Assembly: GCF_020906275.1 (NCBI RefSeq)
Contig: NZ_CP086727.1
Location: 3,403,001-3,467,000 of the forward strand
Source: Parasphingorhabdus litoris DSM 22379
GTDB taxonomy: Bacteria; Pseudomonadota; Alphaproteobacteria; Sphingomonadales; Sphingomonadaceae
Reading direction: 5' to 3'
DNA length: 64,000 nucleotides
A program made the translations under genes and the position numbers. This document shows, one piece after another, positions 28,301 through 34,113 of the stretch (position 1 is the first letter of the stretch; each line of letters begins with the position of its first letter). Below the pieces are notes generated by a model. It was not told the origin of the DNA. It saw only the letters and a program-made list of their open reading frames with translations, and did no database searches.

Positions 28301-30713
28301 CATCATTGACCGCTGTCGGCGGGTCATTAATCTCAACCACGCTGATGGTGGAAACCGCGACATTGGAACTCAGCGCAGCATTGGCAAAGCTAACAGTGAT
28401 GTTACGATCCGTCTCCGAAGGTCGTTCTGTTGTATTCTCAAAGGTGATCGCTTTGAGCGCATTTTCATAAGCCGCTGCAGTTGCTCCACCGGTCAGTGAA
28501 ACACCAGTATCCGTTCGAGTATAGCTTATACCACCAGCCAACGTACCCGATGCTGCGGCAGAGCCGTTGACCAGCAAACGGTCACCGGTCTGTGCATTGG
28601 TTAATGTTACAGTAGCATTTTGAACCGTGCCGTCTGGATTTGTAATACGAACGTCGCCGTCAACGATAGCGGTACCGGCCGCATTTTCGACATAGGTTCC
28701 TCGATAAGCCGAACCGCCAGCAGTGCTATCATTCCTATCGAGATCCAGCCTGGGAATAGAGACTGTTGTACCACCCGACCCCAGGTTGAAATCCAGATCA
28801 CCATCATGCCTGAAACCTGCTGCACGGGCGCCTGACGCCGGATCAAGATTATAGGTGATGGTAAAGCTGCTAGTGTCTAGCCAATTAAACCGGGCTGCTG
28901 AACTTGCATCGCCTGACTCATTCAGGGTGCCTGAAGCGGTGACTTCGCCGGGTATCGAGATATCAAAATCAATATCCGATACTCCGGCATTTTCAAACGA
29001 GGATAGGGTATCTGTATCGACCGTTACCCACTCTCGGCTGCGCGGATTATTGCCCACTCCGTCGATATCAGCAACGGTGAACGAAATATCGATATTCACC
29101 GGCGCGCCGCTAGCGGCGTAGAAAACATCCCAGCGAATTTCGGTCGTAGCAATGCCAGACGCACCGCGCTCCCTCATCAGAAAATTCGGATCATCTCCTA
29201 TGGTGCTGAACCGAATATCATCGCCTGCGGTTAGAGATATGACGGTTGCGCGCAGGCTGATTTGTTGACCATTAAACGTCCCGACGTCGGTCCATGTTGC
29301 CGTTGCACCTTGCCCGACACGCGTATTACTTCCAACCGGATTGCCAGCACCGTTGACGACATCGGGGGCACCTGATTGCACAGATATGGCAGTCGAAGCC
29401 AACAACCCATCCCAATTTCGCGCTATCAAAGATGCAGACTCCACCTGACCGACGCGGCTCTCAAGCGTCCAGTCGCCGCCACGCACTATGCTACCGGTAT
29501 CGTCGATCGACGCAGCTATATCTGCGCCGGTTACCGCCGCCAGCGTGTTCATCAGCTGTTGACCCGCCTGATCTGCGCCAACGTCGCAGCCGTAGATTAG
29601 AATATCACCGTCAGCCGATAGCTTTGCGCCGATTGACGCCAGTGAGGAAGCAAGCGCTCCGGTTACGGATGCGCTGTCAATCCGCGTCGTGCCTAACCAG
29701 AACACCCCTTCATCACCATGACTGACAATGTGAATGGCCCCGATCTCACTGGCGCCAGCCAGGGCAGTCATCATTTGGTCAAGGCCATCGCTATTGCCGT
29801 CGATGAAGACGATTGTGCCTTTGCCGGCCCAGGTATCGGCAAGCTCTTGATAATTTTCGACACTGGTGTCGATGAATATGAAATCCTGCCCAGTAGCCGC
29901 CACGTTTTGCGCAACCAAAGCATCTTCTGAAATTTCCGGATCGCCTACGAGCGGCACCCGATTCATAACAAATCGGGAGTCATTATCGTCGATGATGAAA
30001 TAGTCCTGAAAATTGGTAGGCCGAACGCCGGGCTCCCGAAAATCATAAGAAGCCGGTTCACTCCGCACTTCGACTTGCTGGACAACATTATCTTGAACGG
30101 TTCCAGCATCAAATCCTTCATCAGCAATGACAGCGCCACCAGAACCGCCTGTAACAGCGTCCTTTGCAACCACCTGCTCTTTTACAGTAATATTTTCTGA
30201 AATATTTGAAGAATATCCAGGCGCGCTATCCGGCAGAAGCACAGCATCATTGTTCACAGAATTGGTAAGTAGGGCTTCACCAGATGACGCAGATGCCTCC
30301 GACCCGACTGCAGCAATAGAAAGCGCCTCAACACCATCAGCCTCAAGCCCGCCATCCAAGCCATCAAGCACGGCCGAACCCGCCATATCGCTATCGGCAG
30401 AGTCAGGACCAGGGCCAGTTGGAAACGCGCTATCGCCGTCCCGCATAGCGATATCAACTGCAACCATGTCCGGACGGCCATTTTCCGCATAACGCTCGGA
30501 TGTCGTGGGTGGCGCGAGACCAATATTCGGGATCGTATCGCCTACGGAGCCGCCCTTGCCAGAGCCAAAGAAACTGGGAGAAACAGAGCCATTTTCCAGT
30601 GCATCAGCGGCTGCCACAGTCGCAACCGCAGTTACCACAGCAGCGCCATCAAACATCATGCGCGGCTCAAGAGCAATGAGATGGGTTTGCGGTTTTTTAT
30701 TTTGCTTGGCCAT
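16302..30713 (-). CDS. Giant LEPR/DUF4347 tandem-repeat surface protein (4803 aa)
   Basis: Predicted exported adhesin-like protein. The N-terminus has no classical Sec signal but carries the LEPR motif (LEPRMMFDGAA, residues 15-25). After a disordered stretch comes a DUF4347 domain (about 276-438) with conserved SHG (H332) and YGC (C376). Residues 440-797 hold beta-rich, cadherin-associated domains. About 798-4545 is an array of some 40 Ig-like units with DPDGD calcium-type motifs. A unique 258-residue C-terminus ends the protein. No RTX nonapeptides are seen. ATG 30713 has GGAGAG 4-5 nt upstream. It is the first gene of an operon with TolC, HlyD adaptors and M50-HlyD. Roles in attachment or biofilm are inferred from the architecture. 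Confidence 0.9.
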   Translation of the reverse strand: MAKQNKKPQTHLIALEPRMMFDGAAVVTAVATVAAADALENGSVSPSFFGSGKGGSVGDTIPNIGLAPPTTSERYAENGRPDMVAVDIAMRDGDSAFPTGPGPDSADSDMAGSAVLDGLDGGLEADGVEALSIAAVGSEASASSGEALLTNSVNNDAVLLPDSAPGYSSNISENITVKEQVVAKDAVTGGSGGAVIADEGFDAGTVQDNVVQQVEVRSEPASYDFREPGVRPTNFQDYFIIDDNDSRFVMNRVPLVGDPEISEDALVAQNVAATGQDFIFIDTSVENYQELADTWAGKGTIVFIDGNSDGLDQMMTALAGASEIGAIHIVSHGDEGVFWLGTTRIDSASVTGALASSLASIGAKLSADGDILIYGCDVGADQAGQQLMNTLAAVTGADIAASIDDTGSIVRGGDWTLESRVGQVESASLIARNWDGLLASTAISVQSGAPDVVNGAGNPVGSNTRVGQGATATWTDVGTFNGQQISLRATVISLTAGDDIRFSTIGDDPNFLMRERGASGIATTEIRWDVFYAASGAPVNIDISFTVADIDGVGNNPRSREWVTVDTDTLSSFENAGVSDIDFDISIPGEVTASGTLNESGDASSAARFNWLDTSSFTITYNLDPASGARAAGFRHDGDLDFNLGSGGTTVSIPRLDLDRNDSTAGGSAYRGTYVENAAGTAIVDGDVRITNPDGTVQNATVTLTNAQTGDRLLVNGSAAASGTLAGGISYTRTDTGVSLTGGATAAAYENALKAITFENTTERPSETDRNITVSFANAALSSNVAVSTISVVEINDPPTAVNDATQATNEGTAITGINVLANDFDGDGDPLTVTAANANNGTVTINANGTLNYTPNSGFSGTDTVTYTISDGRGGTSTATFDVTIAAVNDPPVPVGNLPPQTNVDAAQGIFVSTSQGFSDPDNGFGELSYSATGLPPGLSINANTGAITGTIDNSASQGGSGGVYNIVVTATDPDGESATQSFAWTITNPGPQANDDGGSTNEDTPITVNVLANDQDPDGDDLTVISASASNGTVVINPDGTLTYTPNANFNGNDVITYTISDGEGGTDTAVFNMTVVAVNDGPQPVGTLPPQVNVDADAGVSVATAGGFTDIDGPTISYSATGLPPGLSINSTTGEITGTIDNSASQGGTNGVYTVTITATDFQGTPATQTFSWTVTNPGPTAANDSASTNEDTAVTVDVLSNDNDPDGDDLTVTTASANNGTVVINPNGTITYTPNADFNGTDTITYTISDGEGGTSTATVDVTVAAVNDAPTPVGSLPPQVNVDADAGISVATAGGFTDSDDATLTYSVSGLPAGLSIDSATGEITGTIDRSASQGGSNGVYTVTVTATDAGGLSTTQEFSWTVTNPGPVAVDDTATTNEDTPVLIDVLPNDSDPDGDPITLIAAAASVGQATVVGNQVNYVPPANFNGTATITYTISDGEGGTATATITVTVAPVNDAPVGTPLPPQDTEDGAVISVPVAGNFSDVDGDTLTFAATDLPPGLSIDPDTGVISGTIDNSASQTNGGTYTATITVSDGNGGTTTQTITFNVANPGPTAVDDSASTDEDVPVTISPLANDSDPDGDDLTITAASALNGSVVINPDGTVTYTPNPGFNGTDTITYEISDGEGGTSMAEITVTVADVNDVPISNNSIGDQTNLDSQVINLPVAGAFSDPDGDTLSYTASGLPAGLTIDPSTGVISGTIDRSASQVNGGVYSITVTADDGRGGTVSTTFTWTVTNPAPVASNDSITTNEDTDVNIAVLSNDVDSDGDPLTVTEAEAGNGTVTINPDGTLAYSPNANFNGEDTIIYTISDGEGGFSTATVTVTVTPVNDGPTTVGLANQNGEDGGTVSIPTAQGFDDVDGDDLTFSASGLPPSLAIDPDTGLITGTLASDSSVNGPFIVTVTATDPSGESVSTTFVYSIQNVPPIAVNDTATTPEDTPVTVAVLTNDSDPDGDPLTITAASTPDGTVVVNPDGTLTFTPAENFNGQAVVTYTVSDGQGGTATATLTVDVTAVNDAPESLAIPDVINEDNQSVSVDVGKFFSDVDGDTLAFSATGLPAGLSIDPATGIVSGTIDRDASQPNGGVYSVTITGTDPDGLTSSQTFTWTVTNPAPTAVNDSATTNEDTPVNVTVLANDTDPDGDPLTVTMATALNGTVTINPDGTLTYVPDADFNGMDTITYVISDGNGGTSTAAVDVTVNAVNDPPVAVDDSATTNEDTPVTIGVLGNDTDIDGDPLTVTAATSPDGTVVINPDGTITFTPNPNFNGPTTITYTISDGNGGTSTATVAVTVDAVNDPPVANMDSATTDEDTPVDIAVLANDTDVDGDPLTVTAADAPNGTVTINPDGTVTYVPDPDFNGTDTITYTISDGQGGFATSTVEVTVNAVNDAPVATPIAPQNDNDADVINVSVAGNFTDVDGDPLTFTATGLPPGLSIDAAGNITGTIDPDASQGGPGSNGIYSVTVTADDGNGGTVSQTFVWEVNNPAPVATDDTATTDEDTPVTIPVLANDSDPDGDALSVTSATASNGTVVINPDGTITYTPNQDFNGTDTITYTISDGNGGTSTATVDVTVTPVNDAPVADSPLPNVTGIDGETVSIPTAGNFSDVDGDTLTFTAAGLPAGLSIDPNTGLITGTIDNQASQVNGGVYSVTVTADDGNGGTVSTTFTYTVTNPAPTATNDTATTDEDTPVTIPVLANDNDPDGDDLTVTVATAPNGTVVINPDGTITYTPNQDFNGTDTITYTISDGNGGTSTATVEVTVAPVNDAPEVDIPISDLNNEDADVISVDVSDKFSDLDGDTLTFTATGLPAGLSIDANGVITGTIDPGASQINGGVYTVTITADDGNGGTVDGTFTWTVTNPAPTAVNDTATTNEDTPSAPIAVLANDNDPDGDTLTVTSATAPNGTVAINLDGTLIYTPNANFNGTDTITYAISDGQGGTSTATVEVTVTPVNDAPTADPPLNNQTNDDADMVSVDVSGSFEDLDGDTLTFTATGLPAGLSIDANGLISGTIDPDASQVNGGVYTVTVTADDGNGGTVDSTFTWTVNNPAPVAANDTASTTEDTSVNIPVLTNDNDPDGDTLTVISANSENGTIVIEADGTLTYQPDPNFNGTDTIVYTISDGNGGTATATVEVTVTAVNDAPETVGLPDLFDSNNEVISVPLGSAFSDVDDATLTYNVTGLPTGLTFDPATGQVTGTTGATASSDVPNGEYTVTVTATDAAGLNVSTTFTWTITNEPPRANNDNFVGTEDTPINLDVLANDVDPDGDPTTPIVITSAVATNGTAVILPDGTIDFTPDPDFNGTATVTYTIQDANGEFATAVATIVIAPVNDAPDATILPNRDGLDGDAVSEDFGPLFSDPEGGVLTFTAANLPAGLSIDANGLITGTIDADASQTNGGVYQVEITATDDGGLETTQSFIWTIGNPGPTANADTASTTEDTPTAPIDVLTNDNDPDGDALTVTTASAPNGTVVINPDGTLTYTPDANFNGTDTITYEISDGQGGTSTSTVTVTVGAENDDPTVTPLAALGNADADVIALDVSGNFDDLDGDTLTFSQTGLPPGLSIDAAGNITGTIDPSASQGGPNGDGIYSVTITADDGNGGTVSSTFSWTVTNPPPVAANDGPIAVTEDTPLDIDVLGNDTDPDGDTLTVTLATAGHGDVTINPDGTINYAPDPDYNGPDTITYTISDGNGGTSTATVEINVGSVNDDPVASPIAPRDNVDGATVSVSVAANFSDVDGDPLTFTASGLPAGLSIDANGLITGTIDSGASQVNGGVYTVTITADDGNGGTVDQDFTWTITNPPPIAVNDTASTSEDLPVNIAVLANDNDPDGDTLSVTTASAANGTVVIRPDGTIDYTPNQDFNGTDTITYTISDGNGGTSTATVTVTVGPVNDPPVAVNDATVTDEETPVTIPVLANDSDVDGDPLTVTNASSPDGTVVINPDGTVTFTPNPDFNGQTTIAYTISDGQGGTATATVNVTVNPVNDPPVANDDVATTPEDTPVTLNVLGNDTDVDGDPLIVTGATSPDGQVTINPDGAVTFTPNPNFNGTTTVTYTISDGNGGTATATVTLTVDPVNDAPVATPDIAQTDEDTPVTVSVLDNDSDADGDPLTVTAASAPNGTVVINPDGTVTYTPDPNFNGIDTITYTVSDGNGGFATTTATVTVNPVNDVPVAVNDNVTTPEDAPVTIPVLGNDTDADGDPLTVTDASSPDGTVVINPDGTVTFTPNPDFNGPTTITYTISDGQGGTSTATVTVDVTPVNDPPVVTPSVAETPEDTPVTLSPLDNATDVDGDPLTITSATSPNGTVTINPDGTITYTPDPNFNGTDVITYQVSDGNGGFTTQTITVTVTPVNDPPVAANDIADTDEEVPLVIPVLANDVDLDGDPLTVTNAIAANGTVTINPDGTITYTPNVDFFGTDTITYTISDGNGGTSSATVAVTVRNVNEVPVDGDEQVFGIGGAETIIDVLANGSDPDGDPLSVFTAKVDIGTVVINPDGTISHFAPAEFQGVATITYIVSDGQGGFVESTATVIVTQANANVNELLGNPGIGYPDSEPPSTTIDPNMEFITTPLIIDDTVNSFRSLNNTPDLGGDRPLLTAVNGLRSLNGVGAFDVNGNPISDVVDQLDKIRDLRFGADRLFDPRFGDFLVEGLTGFSVRQLSTGSDQVMIESVVRDRVIYMEVRDIGAESDPRITEYQLRTRDGSPLPGWIRMDARGLAIIERPVDAETVRLIVRAIRADGQVIEIPVVIQGATGEIQIDEKLKLSQNMNGAAPLGSVMAMADASAADETAQLLAAFKA
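17079..28322 (-). repeat. Coding tandem array: 25 tandem-95 cadherin-like and 15 He_PIG-like units
   Basis: Hand parsing of the protein gives two unit types of about 92-97 residues. Type B (NEDTPV...VLAND.DPDGD..TVT...NGTVVINPDGT..YTP..NFNGTDTITYTISDG) matches tandem-95/Big_9 modules; type H (GLPPGLSID..TG.ITGTID.SASQ.NGGVY.VT) matches He_PIG/dystroglycan-type modules. The order is seven B-H pairs, then B-B-B-H, then seven more B-H pairs, then a run of eight B units before the C-terminus. Reading from the N-terminus, the total is 25 B and 15 H. Confidence 0.88.
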
Positions 30714-30987
30714 CTAACTCTCCGATATGAGCATTTAATTGCTATTATAATGCTTCAAGCCTGCAACGACTTGAAACAAAACAAATAGTCAATGCCCCAG
30801 ACCGATTTGTTAGTGCTTATGGTTAACAGAGATGCGCAGCGGCCCGCAACCCCAAAAAGCCCATAGTTTCAGGGATTTTGTAAAATTTGGTCTCGCTTGG
30901 AGCCGAAATTTTGGCGAAGCATGCGTCATGCAATATTATGTATTTCTCTCTCTATATTTTGTATAGTGCAACAATAAATCAATTAAT

Positions 30988-31007
30988 ATAGAATTATATA
31001 ATTCTAT
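30988..31007. promoter_or_regulatory. Perfect AT-rich 20-bp palindrome
   Basis: Each half reads ATAGAATTAT; an extra half-site (ATAGAATT) recurs at 31017-31024. It lies about 275 bp upstream of the giant gene in an AT-rich tract. It could be a repressor or nucleoid-protein site; the binding factor is unknown. Confidence 0.45.
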
Positions 31008-31299
31008 TTATAAAATATAGAATTCTTGATGATTCCCGCCATCCAGTGAGACACCAGATTCCAAAGGCGAAGTGAGGTATCTCATCTCAGCCGTACCGGT
31101 GATTCAATCGTCCTTCATACCCATTCTCACTTTTCTCCATGAAAACTTCCTTTTGATGAAGGAACGGATCGAGCATCCACTCAACGGCAGAGACCCATGA
31201 AATTTGTACATAAGTGCCTGACTTAACCGGTCATCTATCTGCACGAATTTTGGCGCTGTACAAAAACTCTCGCTTTGAATTCATAGCCTTAATGCTAAT

Positions 31300-31318
31300 G
31301 ATAATGATTCTTATTTAC
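31300..31318 (+). promoter_or_regulatory. Fur-box-like iron-response operator
   Basis: By hand alignment, GATAATGATTCTTATTTAC matches 14 of 19 positions of the classical Fur consensus GATAATGATAATCATTATC. It ends 54 bp before the receptor start codon, a usual place for Fur repression of siderophore receptors. Confidence 0.75.
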
Positions 31319-31371
31319 ATATGACCGGTGGCCGACTATTCCGCTCCGCGAACAGGAACAGAGGGCTCAAA

Positions 31372-33516
31372 ATGATAAGAAAATTACTCCTTCTTACGTC
31401 AGCTTTCGCGATGCCATCCGCGGCTTTTGCTCAAAATGACGACGATACTCGCAATGACACGACCGATGATGAAGATGTGATCATTGTTACCGGTCAGCTA
31501 TCGGACTTTGGCGCACTGAAATCAGCAACACCGATCGTTGAAACGGCGCGCTCCGTTACTATCGAGACCGAAGAACAGTTTCGCGACAAAGGCGCTCTGA
31601 CATTGGATGATGTCCTGAACTATGTGCCCGGGGTAGTTGGGGATACGTTCGGCTTCGCTACGCGCGGTGACTTTCCCCAGGTGCGCGGCTTCGATGCAGC
31701 GGAATATCGCGACGGCCAACAGGTGCTATTTGGTTTTTATAACAACACACGGTCTGATGTTTATGTGCTGGAGCAGGTTGAGGTGCTGAAAGGACCAGCG
31801 TCTGTACTCTACGGCAAGGGCACACCCGGCGGCATCGTTAACGCCGTTTCAAAGTTGGCAGGTCCAGACAAGCAAAGTGAAGTTGTTTTTGATGTTGGCA
31901 CATTTGATCGTTACCAGGCCGCAGCCGACTTGAATGCAGAGCTTGCCGACAATCTCTTTGTGCGGTTTGTTGGCCTATACCGGAATGCCGATACGCAGAT
32001 TAACTTCGTAAACGACGATGCCGTCGTGGTCATGCCTTCCATCACCTATGATGACGGCCGGACGAGGCTAACCGCGATGCTCGAATATGTCGATCGCGAT
32101 AGTGATACTGCCCAGCAATTCCTCCCGCTCACCGGAACCGGCTGTGTTAGCAGCGATGTGAAGATCACACCCGCAGCGGTTTGTGTAAATGCAACGGGCG
32201 ACCAGGTTGAGTTGGACACTTATCTCGGCGATCCTGCATTGAACCGCTACAATACAAACTCGACGCTGGTGAGCTTGCTCGCCAGCCATGCATTTACTGA
32301 AAATTTCTCTGTTGACGGTATTTTCCGATATAAGGATGCTGACGTCGACTACCGGCAGTCTTATATTGATTTTCTAGGCGAATTTGGTCCCCCCCGGGTC
32401 GATGCGAATGGAGATGGCGGACGGACATTTATCCGCAGCGATGCTTTTTCAGAACAGGCCGCCTTTGATCTTCGCGCGCGCTGGGCGTTCAATACCGGAC
32501 CTGTAGAGCACGAACTTTTTGCCGGCTTTGCTTATCAAAATGTCACAACTGGCAACCAGTTCATTTCCCGTAGTGATCCGGTTACACGCCGCTTTGGTGC
32601 TATAAATATCTATAACCCGGTTTATGGCAACGTACCGACAGATCTTTTCGACGACGCCAACTTGATAGATATAGGGGATACCGAAACTAACGACTACGGG
32701 CTCTACCTGAACAATCAAATGTCAATCGGCGACCTCAAGCTGAATTTTGGGCTGCGTTATGACGATAGCAAAACGGAAAGCCGGGGCAATGTTCAGAAGG
32801 ATGATGCGGTTTCATTCAGTGCAGGTGCTCTATATGCCTTTGAAAATGGCATTTCACCCTACGTCAGCTTCGCAGATTCTTTTGAACCGGTGATCGGAAC
32901 AGACGGCCTGACCAACAATCCGCTCAAACCAAGGGAAGGAAAGCAATGGGAGGCCGGGTTAAAATATCAACCGCCCGGAACGCAAACTTACATCACCCTC
33001 GCTTATTTCGACATTGAAGAATCCAACCTGCCCAATCCCTCTTCCTTGATCAATCAGCCAGACAGTCAACAAGAGGGCGTTGGCACCGTCAAAGGGTTTG
33101 AACTGCAGGCCCAAACCACCCTTGGCGATTGGTATCTCGAATTTAACGGCAGCATATTGGATACGGAAACAGCGGACGGCGTCCCATTTGCCTCCATCCC
33201 GGAAGAACAAGCCTCGGCATGGGTACAATATCAACCGTCCATGGGCTTGTGGGATGGCTTTAAGCTCGGGTTCGGCTTACGCTATGTTGGTGACAATGAA
33301 AGCAACGGCACAGGAGCCGTCGGTCCCATCCGTGTCGTAACCGATGGCAATATTCTCGGTGATTTTCTGCTGGGCTATGAAACAGAACATTGGGATGTCA
33401 CTTTTAACGTCCGCAACATCACGAACGAGCGTTATTTCTCTACCTGCCTGGCGCGCGGCGACTGTTTCGTGGCTGAAGAACGAACCGCAGTGGTTCGCGT
33501 CGGATATAAGTTCTGA
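31372..33516 (+). CDS. TonB-dependent siderophore receptor
   Basis: Outer-membrane ferric-siderophore transporter of 714 residues. It has a signal peptide (cut after AAFA, residue 20), a TonB-box-like DVIIVTG, the plug domain (VRGFDAAEYRDGQQV, VEVLKGPASVLYGKGTPGGIVN) and a 22-strand barrel ending in VGYKF, the usual terminal aromatic. ATG 31372 is chosen because GAGGG lies about 7 nt upstream and the signal peptide begins there; the open frame to 31321 lies in the leader after the Fur-like site. It leads a three-gene operon with a small membrane protein and a PepSY protein, pointing to iron uptake with reduction at the inner membrane. Confidence 0.93.
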   Translation: MIRKLLLLTSAFAMPSAAFAQNDDDTRNDTTDDEDVIIVTGQLSDFGALKSATPIVETARSVTIETEEQFRDKGALTLDDVLNYVPGVVGDTFGFATRGDFPQVRGFDAAEYRDGQQVLFGFYNNTRSDVYVLEQVEVLKGPASVLYGKGTPGGIVNAVSKLAGPDKQSEVVFDVGTFDRYQAAADLNAELADNLFVRFVGLYRNADTQINFVNDDAVVVMPSITYDDGRTRLTAMLEYVDRDSDTAQQFLPLTGTGCVSSDVKITPAAVCVNATGDQVELDTYLGDPALNRYNTNSTLVSLLASHAFTENFSVDGIFRYKDADVDYRQSYIDFLGEFGPPRVDANGDGGRTFIRSDAFSEQAAFDLRARWAFNTGPVEHELFAGFAYQNVTTGNQFISRSDPVTRRFGAINIYNPVYGNVPTDLFDDANLIDIGDTETNDYGLYLNNQMSIGDLKLNFGLRYDDSKTESRGNVQKDDAVSFSAGALYAFENGISPYVSFADSFEPVIGTDGLTNNPLKPREGKQWEAGLKYQPPGTQTYITLAYFDIEESNLPNPSSLINQPDSQQEGVGTVKGFELQAQTTLGDWYLEFNGSILDTETADGVPFASIPEEQASAWVQYQPSMGLWDGFKLGFGLRYVGDNESNGTGAVGPIRVVTDGNILGDFLLGYETEHWDVTFNVRNITNERYFSTCLARGDCFVAEERTAVVRVGYKF

Positions 33517-33518
33517 TC

Positions 33519-34103
33519 ATGGAAAGTGTCTTGCTCTGGCAATTGACCGGCATCGTGTCTGCCATCGGCGGGGTATATTTGCTGCACAAGGCTTGGCACA
33601 AACGGTTTGGCGCCAATCTGGAGATTATCGGCGGTGTGCTGCTCATCCTGTTCTCGATTATTGCTTGGGTCCAAACCAGCGGCGCTGACAAAGGTACAGC
33701 TTTGGGAATCATCGTCCTCATTATTGTAGGCGGGCTGGCAGTATTGATCAGCGCGTTGCAGACACCCAAACGTAAGGCCAAAGAGGGGCGCAGTCCTTCC
33801 GAACATGTGCTTAGTGCCTCGTCCGCTGGGGCCATGGTTTGGCTGCAGCGGATTTACCATGGGCTACTGCTTTTTCTCCTTTCAGGATTGGCCGCCGTTT
33901 CAGTATCATCAGCTTTGTTCATGATGTTCCGGTGGTTGGGGATGGAACATAGTGTCAATCTGACGATCGCCGCTTTCGCGTTTTCGATCCTTTGGGCGAG
34001 TCTTGCTGTCTATGTCGGATCGCAGCGAGCGACGATGCGCAAATCAATAATCATCCTGGGGCTGGCGATCATACCCGCAGCTGCCCTGGCATTCAAAAGC
34101 TAA
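33519..34103 (+). CDS. Small integral membrane protein of the siderophore operon
   Basis: 194 residues with about five membrane segments (roughly 5-22, 37-52, 61-79, 110-135, 145-190) and a short basic loop near 82-95. It starts 2 bp after the receptor stop and ends 10 bp before the PepSY gene start, so it is co-transcribed. Similar unnamed membrane proteins accompany PepSY genes in siderophore receptor operons. I do not recognise a defined family and give no function beyond a probable accessory role in ferric-siderophore handling. Confidence 0.75.
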   Translation: MESVLLWQLTGIVSAIGGVYLLHKAWHKRFGANLEIIGGVLLILFSIIAWVQTSGADKGTALGIIVLIIVGGLAVLISALQTPKRKAKEGRSPSEHVLSASSAGAMVWLQRIYHGLLLFLLSGLAAVSVSSALFMMFRWLGMEHSVNLTIAAFAFSILWASLAVYVGSQRATMRKSIIILGLAIIPAAALAFKS

Positions 34104-34113
34104 GGTGTTGATT

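Larger units (their letters stand above)
30714..31320. other. Divergent intergenic region between giant operon and siderophore receptor
   Basis: About 600 bp with no convincing gene. It is very AT-rich in 30940-31030, where a perfect 20-bp palindrome lies, and ends with a Fur-box-like site next to the receptor gene. It must contain the promoter of the 20-kb secretion operon (minus) and of the receptor operon (plus). Confidence 0.7.

Noticed and set aside
17079..28322. Regular DNA repeats that could be mistaken for CRISPR or satellite repeats
   Set aside because: They are ~280-bp coding units in one continuous frame, not short identical repeats with unique spacers.
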